A DNA stretch of 18,240 nt, taken from contig JAEZDF010000147.1 in the NCBI GenBank assembly GCA_023429685.1, forward strand, positions 1 through 18,240. The letters are read 5' to 3'. Source of the DNA: Bacillota bacterium. Its GTDB lineage: Bacteria; Bacillota; Clostridia; Oscillospirales; Ruminococcaceae. This document shows positions 14,783-18,240 of this stretch, piece after piece. Position 1 is the first letter of the stretch. Every line of letters starts with the position of its first letter. Below the pieces are notes generated by a model. The model saw nothing but the letters and a program-made list of their open reading frames with translations, was not told where the DNA came from and ran no database searches. Made by a program: the position numbers and the translations under genes.

Positions 14783-15682
14783 TCAACCGTTGTGCGCAGA
14801 CTGAATAAGACCATGGCGCTCAAGGGATCTCTTAAGTATCGCTGCATGTTCGTCACTTAGGGTATCAAGCGGTGCGCGGCCGGATCCTACGGCATAACCC
14901 ATCATCTCAAGCGCGGCCTTGACGGGGATGGGGTTAACATCAAGGAATAGATTGTTAATCAGTCCAAGCAAATCCAGCTGCAGCTTGCGGCTTGCGGCGA
15001 CATCGCCCTCAAAAAACAATCTACAGATGTCGTGCGTCTCGCAGGGCATGATGTTTGATACAACCGATATAACGCCCTTGCTGCCCAGAGAAAGGAGCGG
15101 TACAATCTGGTCGTCGTTGCCCGAGTAGAAGTCAAGATCACACTCGGCGGCAAGCTCGGCAATCGCTGAGATGTTTCCACACGCTTCCTTGGTGGCGACG
15201 ATGTTGGGGTGCTTTGCCAGCTCTTTATATGCGTTTATGCTGATGCTCATACCGGTGCGGCTGGGTACATTGTAGAGGATAATTGGCAGGTCGGTCGCAT
15301 CCGCAATCGCGTTAAAATGCTTTACCAAACCCTTTTGCGAGGTCTTGTTGTAGTAGGGGGTAACGTGTAAAAGCGCATCAACGCCGGCTGTCTTTGCCTC
15401 GCGTGAGAGCGCAACCGCATACGCGGTATCGTTGCTGCCCGCACCCGCCACAACGGGCACACGTCCCGCCACTGCCTTTACGGCGTGGTAGAGGATGTTA
15501 ATGTGCTCGGCATCGGTAAAGGTGGACGCCTCGCCCGTAGTTCCCGCAATGACGATTGCGTCGGTTTTGTTTTCTATCTGAAAATCAATCAGGTCATTCA
15601 AAAGGGCGTAGTTAATCGAGCCGTCGGGGTTCATCGGGGTAACAATGGCGCACCCCGCGCCGGTAAATACCGTCTTCTTCAA
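14783..15682 (-). CDS. dapA: 4-hydroxy-tetrahydrodipicolinate synthase
   Basis: DapA condenses pyruvate with aspartate semialdehyde, the first committed step of the diaminopimelate/lysine branch. The protein is 299 residues, close to the usual 290-300. Visible motifs are AGTTGEAST (about 46-54), TPYYNKTSQKGL (about 108-119), ILYNVPSRTG (about 135-144, with Tyr137) and the Schiff-base lysine Lys165 in VATKEACGN. The start codon is TTG at 15682 with a strong GGGAGG SD 8 bases before it; there is no upstream ATG alternative. It lies 54 bases after asd and 16 before dapB in the riboswitch-controlled operon. Whether it is lysine-feedback-sensitive cannot be judged here. Confidence 0.96.
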   Translation of the reverse strand: MKKTVFTGAGCAIVTPMNPDGSINYALLNDLIDFQIENKTDAIVIAGTTGEASTFTDAEHINILYHAVKAVAGRVPVVAGAGSNDTAYAVALSREAKTAGVDALLHVTPYYNKTSQKGLVKHFNAIADATDLPIILYNVPSRTGMSISINAYKELAKHPNIVATKEACGNISAIAELAAECDLDFYSGNDDQIVPLLSLGSKGVISVVSNIMPCETHDICRLFFEGDVAASRKLQLDLLGLINNLFLDVNPIPVKAALEMMGYAVGSGRAPLDTLSDEHAAILKRSLERHGLIQSAHNG

Positions 15683-15736
15683 TGATAATACCTCCCTGTC
15701 TGGTAATGAAATACGGGGATGGCGCCAACAATTCTC

Positions 15737-16816
15737 TTAATCAAAATACCCGCTTGCTGCAAGCAGCTCTGCCATCAGAACACCGCCGCCTGCCGCACCC
15801 CGCACGGTATTGTGCGAAAGGCATACGAACTTATAATCATACTGAGAATCGGGGCGAAGCCTACCCACAGATACCGCCATCGCGTTCTCTAGATCGCGAT
15901 CAAGGCGGGTTTGGGGGCGGTTATCCTCTTCAAAATAATGAATGAACTGCTTCGGGGCTAGTGGCAGCGAAAGCGCTTGAGGCTCGGCGGAGAACTGCGC
16001 CCACTTTTGCTTGATTTCGTCCATTGTGGGCTTTTTGTCAAACGATACAAACACGGCAGCAAGGTGACCGTCCGAAACTGGAACACGAATGCACTGCGTT
16101 GTAATAGCGGGGGAGACAGCGGGCACAATGACCCCGTCTTTTACTTCGCCCCAAATTTTAAGTGGTTCTTGCTCACTCTTTTCCTCTTCGCCGCCGATAA
16201 AGGGGATTACGTTATCCACCATCTCGGGCCAGGTCTCAAAGGTTTTTCCTGCGCCCGATATCGCTTGATAGGTGCATGCAAGTACGTTCTTAATGCCATA
16301 CTCCATCAAGGGGTGTAGGGCGGGCACGTAGCTTTGCAGCGAGCAGTTGCTTTTAACTGCAATAAAACCGCGCTTGGTGCCAAGGCGTTTGCGCTGGGCG
16401 GCGATAACCTCCATATGCGACGCGTTAATCTCGGGAACAATCATCGGAACATCGGGGGTATTGCGGTGTGCCGAGTTGTTCGAGATTACCGGGCATTCCG
16501 CCTTTGCGTAAATCTCTTCAAGGGCTTTTATTTCATCCTTTTTCATATCCACCGCGCAGAACACAAAATCCACCTGAGAGGCTATGGTCTGCACATCCGC
16601 TGTTGCGTCCATGACAATAAGATTTTTTACCTTCTCCGGCATAGGGGTGTTCATTGCCCAGCGGTCACCAACCGCTTCAGTATAGCTTTTGCCGGCCGAA
16701 CGCGGGGATGCCGCAAGCAGCTTAATCTCAAACCACGGGTGATTTTCGAGCAGGGAGATGAATCGCTGTCCCACCATGCCTGTTGCGCCGATAATACCTA
16801 CTTGATACTGTTTCAT
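15737..16816 (-). CDS. asd: Aspartate-semialdehyde dehydrogenase, archaeal/fungal-type
   Basis: Asd converts aspartyl phosphate to aspartate semialdehyde with NADPH, feeding lysine, diaminopimelate, threonine and methionine. The protein has 359 residues. The nucleotide-binding start is GIIGATGMVGQRF. The catalytic Cys158 lies in KSNCSLQ, and the RVPVSDGH block holds the expected acid/base His251. The length and the HPWF...AASPRSAGKSY segment resemble the archaeal/yeast-like subgroup rather than the Escherichia coli or Bacillus type of about 330-370 residues. That subgroup call is by eye. ATG at 16816 has an AAAGGAG SD 10 bases upstream. It is the first gene of the lysine operon, behind the riboswitch. 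Confidence 0.93.
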   Translation of the reverse strand: MKQYQVGIIGATGMVGQRFISLLENHPWFEIKLLAASPRSAGKSYTEAVGDRWAMNTPMPEKVKNLIVMDATADVQTIASQVDFVFCAVDMKKDEIKALEEIYAKAECPVISNNSAHRNTPDVPMIVPEINASHMEVIAAQRKRLGTKRGFIAVKSNCSLQSYVPALHPLMEYGIKNVLACTYQAISGAGKTFETWPEMVDNVIPFIGGEEEKSEQEPLKIWGEVKDGVIVPAVSPAITTQCIRVPVSDGHLAAVFVSFDKKPTMDEIKQKWAQFSAEPQALSLPLAPKQFIHYFEEDNRPQTRLDRDLENAMAVSVGRLRPDSQYDYKFVCLSHNTVRGAAGGGVLMAELLAASGYFD

Positions 16817-16839
16817 GCTTCTCGTTCTCCTTTGTGTTT

Positions 16840-16869
16840 AAGTGCAACGCAATATGGTGCGATGCACTT
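16840..16869 (-). promoter_or_regulatory. Hairpin immediately upstream of the asd SD
   Basis: On the transcript, AAGTGCA-T-CGCA pairs with TGCG-T-TGCACTT around a 6-base loop: 7 plus 4 base pairs interrupted by one T-T mismatch. It ends about 5 bases before the AAAGGAG SD of asd and lies downstream of the lysine riboswitch terminator. Both sides of the terminator-to-SD stretch (16870-16969) otherwise look unstructured, with a C-rich run. It may be an mRNA 5' stabiliser or an extra translational control; the function is unknown. Confidence 0.55.
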
Positions 16870-16969
16870 GTGCAGTGGAATGGTTCCTGTCTGCAAAATG
16901 ATGTTGGTATGCGAGGGGGAGGGGCTTTTGGGATTAAACCAATGACCGAACATGCCTAAAAAAGGGTAA

Positions 16970-16995
16970 CAAAAAATCCGGCATGAAAACCGGAT
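16970..16995 (-). terminator. Lysine riboswitch intrinsic terminator
   Basis: On the minus strand ATCCGG (16995-16990) pairs with CCGGAT (16981-16976) around an 8-base loop, followed by a run of six T (including the end of the stem). The stem is short but GC-rich. It sits about 60 bases downstream of the aptamer, as expected for a transcription-attenuating lysine riboswitch. Confidence 0.82.
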
Positions 16996-17057
16996 AGTCA
17001 ACCAATATAATAAATGCGGGGGCTATTGACCAAAACACAAATATGGTTTAAAATTGT

Positions 17058-17243
17058 GAAATTGGTGTATAGCTCTCCATCATTATTATAATGATGACAG
17101 TCGCATTCCTGTTCGGAAATGCAACCAGGGTCATCAGTCGTCGGTACTGATCCCTTCGGCGGTCTTACCTTTCACCAACGCTCAAACGATCCCGACGATC
17201 TTGCGGAATGGTTACTTATTAAACCCGCGCCTCTATCCATTTC
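17058..17243 (-). promoter_or_regulatory. Lysine riboswitch (L box) aptamer
   Basis: On the minus strand the conserved blocks occur in order: AGAGGCGCG (17234-17226), GGTGAAAGGT (17176-17167), GCCGAAGGG (17160-17152), ACTGTCAT (17101-17094) and TGGAGAGCTA (17079-17070). P1 is formed by GAAAT, GG and ATAG of the 5' side with CTAT, CC and ATTTC of the 3' side. Lysine binding should favour the downstream terminator and shut off asd-dapA-dapB-ACT. A possible alternative pairing is ACCAAT in the 3' P1 strand (17066-17061) with ATTGGT (17006-17001) beside the terminator. Confidence 0.95.
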
Positions 17244-17252
17244 AATAAAAAC

Positions 17253-17281
17253 ATATTAGCACTCGTGTGCCGATATGTCAA
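17253..17281 (-). promoter_or_regulatory. Promoter of the lysine riboswitch-asd operon
   Basis: On the minus strand TTGACA (17281-17276), an exact -35, is followed after 17 bases by TAATAT (17258-17253). Transcription would begin near 17246, at the aptamer's 5' edge. Confidence 0.88.
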
Positions 17282-17320
17282 TTTGTTTTATGAAAATCGT
17301 CCTAACAGGAGAATTTCCGT

Positions 17321-18240
17321 ATGAAAAAATCCGAATTTTGGTACGAATTGCCTGAACAGCTTATTGCGCAGACGCCAATTGAGCCCCGCGACGCCTCGCG
17401 CATGCTTACCCTAGACCGTAACACGGGGGAGATTGGGCATCTTCGTTTTCGTAATATAGTATCGCTGCTACGCAAAGGCGACACCCTTATTCTAAATGAC
17501 ACCCGCGTCATTCCTGCGCGACTGTACGGCAAGCGCACCGATACCGGCGGCGATATTGAGTTTTTGCTGCTTGAACAAAAGGCGGACAAGCAATGGGAGA
17601 TACTCGTGCGCCCTGGAAAACGAGCAAAACCCGGGCATCGCTTTGTATTCGGAGACGGGCTGCTGCACGCGACCGTTACGGATGTTTTGCCGGATGGAAA
17701 TCGGCTTGCACGGTTTGAGTGCGAAGGCAGCATATATCCAGTCCTTGAGCAGATTGGGTTGATGCCCCTGCCGCCTTACATTAAAGAGAAGCTGTCAGAC
17801 AAAGAACGATATCAAACCGTGTATTCCCAGCAGCTTGGTTCCGCAGCGGCACCGACAGCGGGATTGCACTTTACGCCTGAGTTACTGGAGGAGATTAAAA
17901 AGGCAGGGGTAAATATCGGCTTTGTGACACTGCATGTCGGTCTTGGTACCTTTCGACCGGTTAAGGAGGAAAACATTCTCGACCACAAGATGCACAGTGA
18001 GCATTACGTGGTGCCGCAACAGACTGCGGACTTAATCAATCAAACGAAGCAAAATGGCGGCCGCGTTATCGCGGTGGGCACAACAAGCTGCAGAACGCTC
18101 GAAGCGATGGCTGCAACGCACGGCACAATCTGCCCCTGTGAGGGCAGCACCAATATCTTTATCTATCCGGGATATTCGTTTAAGGTATTGGATGGTTTAA
18201 TAACCAACTTTCATCTTCCCGAAAGCACGCTAATTATGCT
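17321..18240 (+). CDS. queA: S-adenosylmethionine:tRNA ribosyltransferase-isomerase, 3' truncated by window
   Basis: QueA transfers and isomerises the ribosyl part of SAM onto preQ1 in tRNA, making epoxyqueuosine in GUN-anticodon tRNAs. The frame is open from ATG 17321 to the window end (306 codons plus two bases), most of the usual length of about 340-350. Motifs include YELPEQLIAQTPIEPRDASR near the N-terminus, ILNDTRVIPARL (about 56-67), AAPTAGLHFTPELL, TLHVGLGTFRPV, VGTTSCRTLEA and TNFHLPESTLIML at the edge. The SD AGGAG (17307-17311) is 9 bases before ATG. It is divergent from the lysine operon; I see no clear plus-strand promoter in 17244-17320. In most Firmicutes tgt follows, which cannot be seen here. 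Confidence 0.96.
   Translation, partial: MKKSEFWYELPEQLIAQTPIEPRDASRMLTLDRNTGEIGHLRFRNIVSLLRKGDTLILNDTRVIPARLYGKRTDTGGDIEFLLLEQKADKQWEILVRPGKRAKPGHRFVFGDGLLHATVTDVLPDGNRLARFECEGSIYPVLEQIGLMPLPPYIKEKLSDKERYQTVYSQQLGSAAAPTAGLHFTPELLEEIKKAGVNIGFVTLHVGLGTFRPVKEENILDHKMHSEHYVVPQQTADLINQTKQNGGRVIAVGTTSCRTLEAMAATHGTICPCEGSTNIFIYPGYSFKVLDGLITNFHLPESTLIM

Noticed and set aside
14767..14856. Upstream extension of dapB (30 residues)
   Set aside because: It overlaps the dapA coding end, is unlike any DapB N-terminus, and GTG 14766 has a strong SD directly before the Rossmann motif.
16334..16945. 203-residue plus-strand frame opposite asd
   Set aside because: It is antisense to an unambiguous asd with all catalytic motifs; it has a His/Cys/Arg-rich shadow composition and no homology I recognise.
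16813..17001. 62-residue minus-strand frame in the asd leader (possible leader peptide)
   Set aside because: It spans the riboswitch terminator and overlaps the asd start, has no convincing SD and no lysine-codon run. The lysine riboswitch already explains the control.

Overview
The window looks like a chromosomal segment of a Clostridia-class Firmicute, most likely an Oscillospirales-type gut anaerobe. The evidence is the gene order dxs-tlyA-nadK-argR-recN, the T-box, THF and lysine RNA regulators, strong AGGAGG-type ribosome binding sites, and several GTG/TTG starts. The lineage is inferred from layout and protein style, not from a search. I see no phage, IS, CRISPR or tRNA/rRNA gene.

Layout, left to right. 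(1) Positions 1-4563, plus strand: the 3' part of dxs (isoprenoid precursor), then tlyA (rRNA methyltransferase), nadK (NAD kinase), argR (arginine repressor) and recN (DNA repair), a tightly packed housekeeping operon. (2) Positions 4588-4693: a long imperfect palindrome of unknown nature between recN and the next promoter. (3) Positions 4714-6349: tyrS behind a consensus promoter and a tyrosine-specific T-box leader (specifier UAC, antiterminator and terminator all legible). (4) Positions 6378-7158: folT, the folate-specific S component of an ECF transporter, behind a tetrahydrofolate riboswitch whose switching can be read base by base. A zinc-phospholipase-C-fold protein follows (7240-8169), then an intrinsic terminator. 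(5) Positions 8230-11416: an AT-rich intergenic region with two perfect inverted repeats, then a membrane-fusion/HlyD-type adaptor, a MacB/FtsX-type permease and a protein resembling the guanidino-group-modifying-enzyme fold. This transport-like cluster lacks an ATPase gene. (6) Positions 11467-13383: an ABC-F ATPase. (7) Positions 13502-17281, minus strand: a lysine-biosynthesis operon, asd-dapA-dapB plus a stand-alone double-ACT protein, controlled by a lysine riboswitch with its own consensus promoter and terminator. (8) Positions 17321 to the window end: queA (queuosine biosynthesis), divergent from the lysine operon and cut by the window edge.

Three metabolite- or tRNA-sensing leaders (Tyr-tRNA, THF, lysine) lie within about 13 kb, each with a legible terminator. 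The least explained parts are the adaptor/permease/GME-like cluster with its operator-like repeats, the palindrome after recN, the ACT-only protein and the hairpin just upstream of the asd ribosome binding site.
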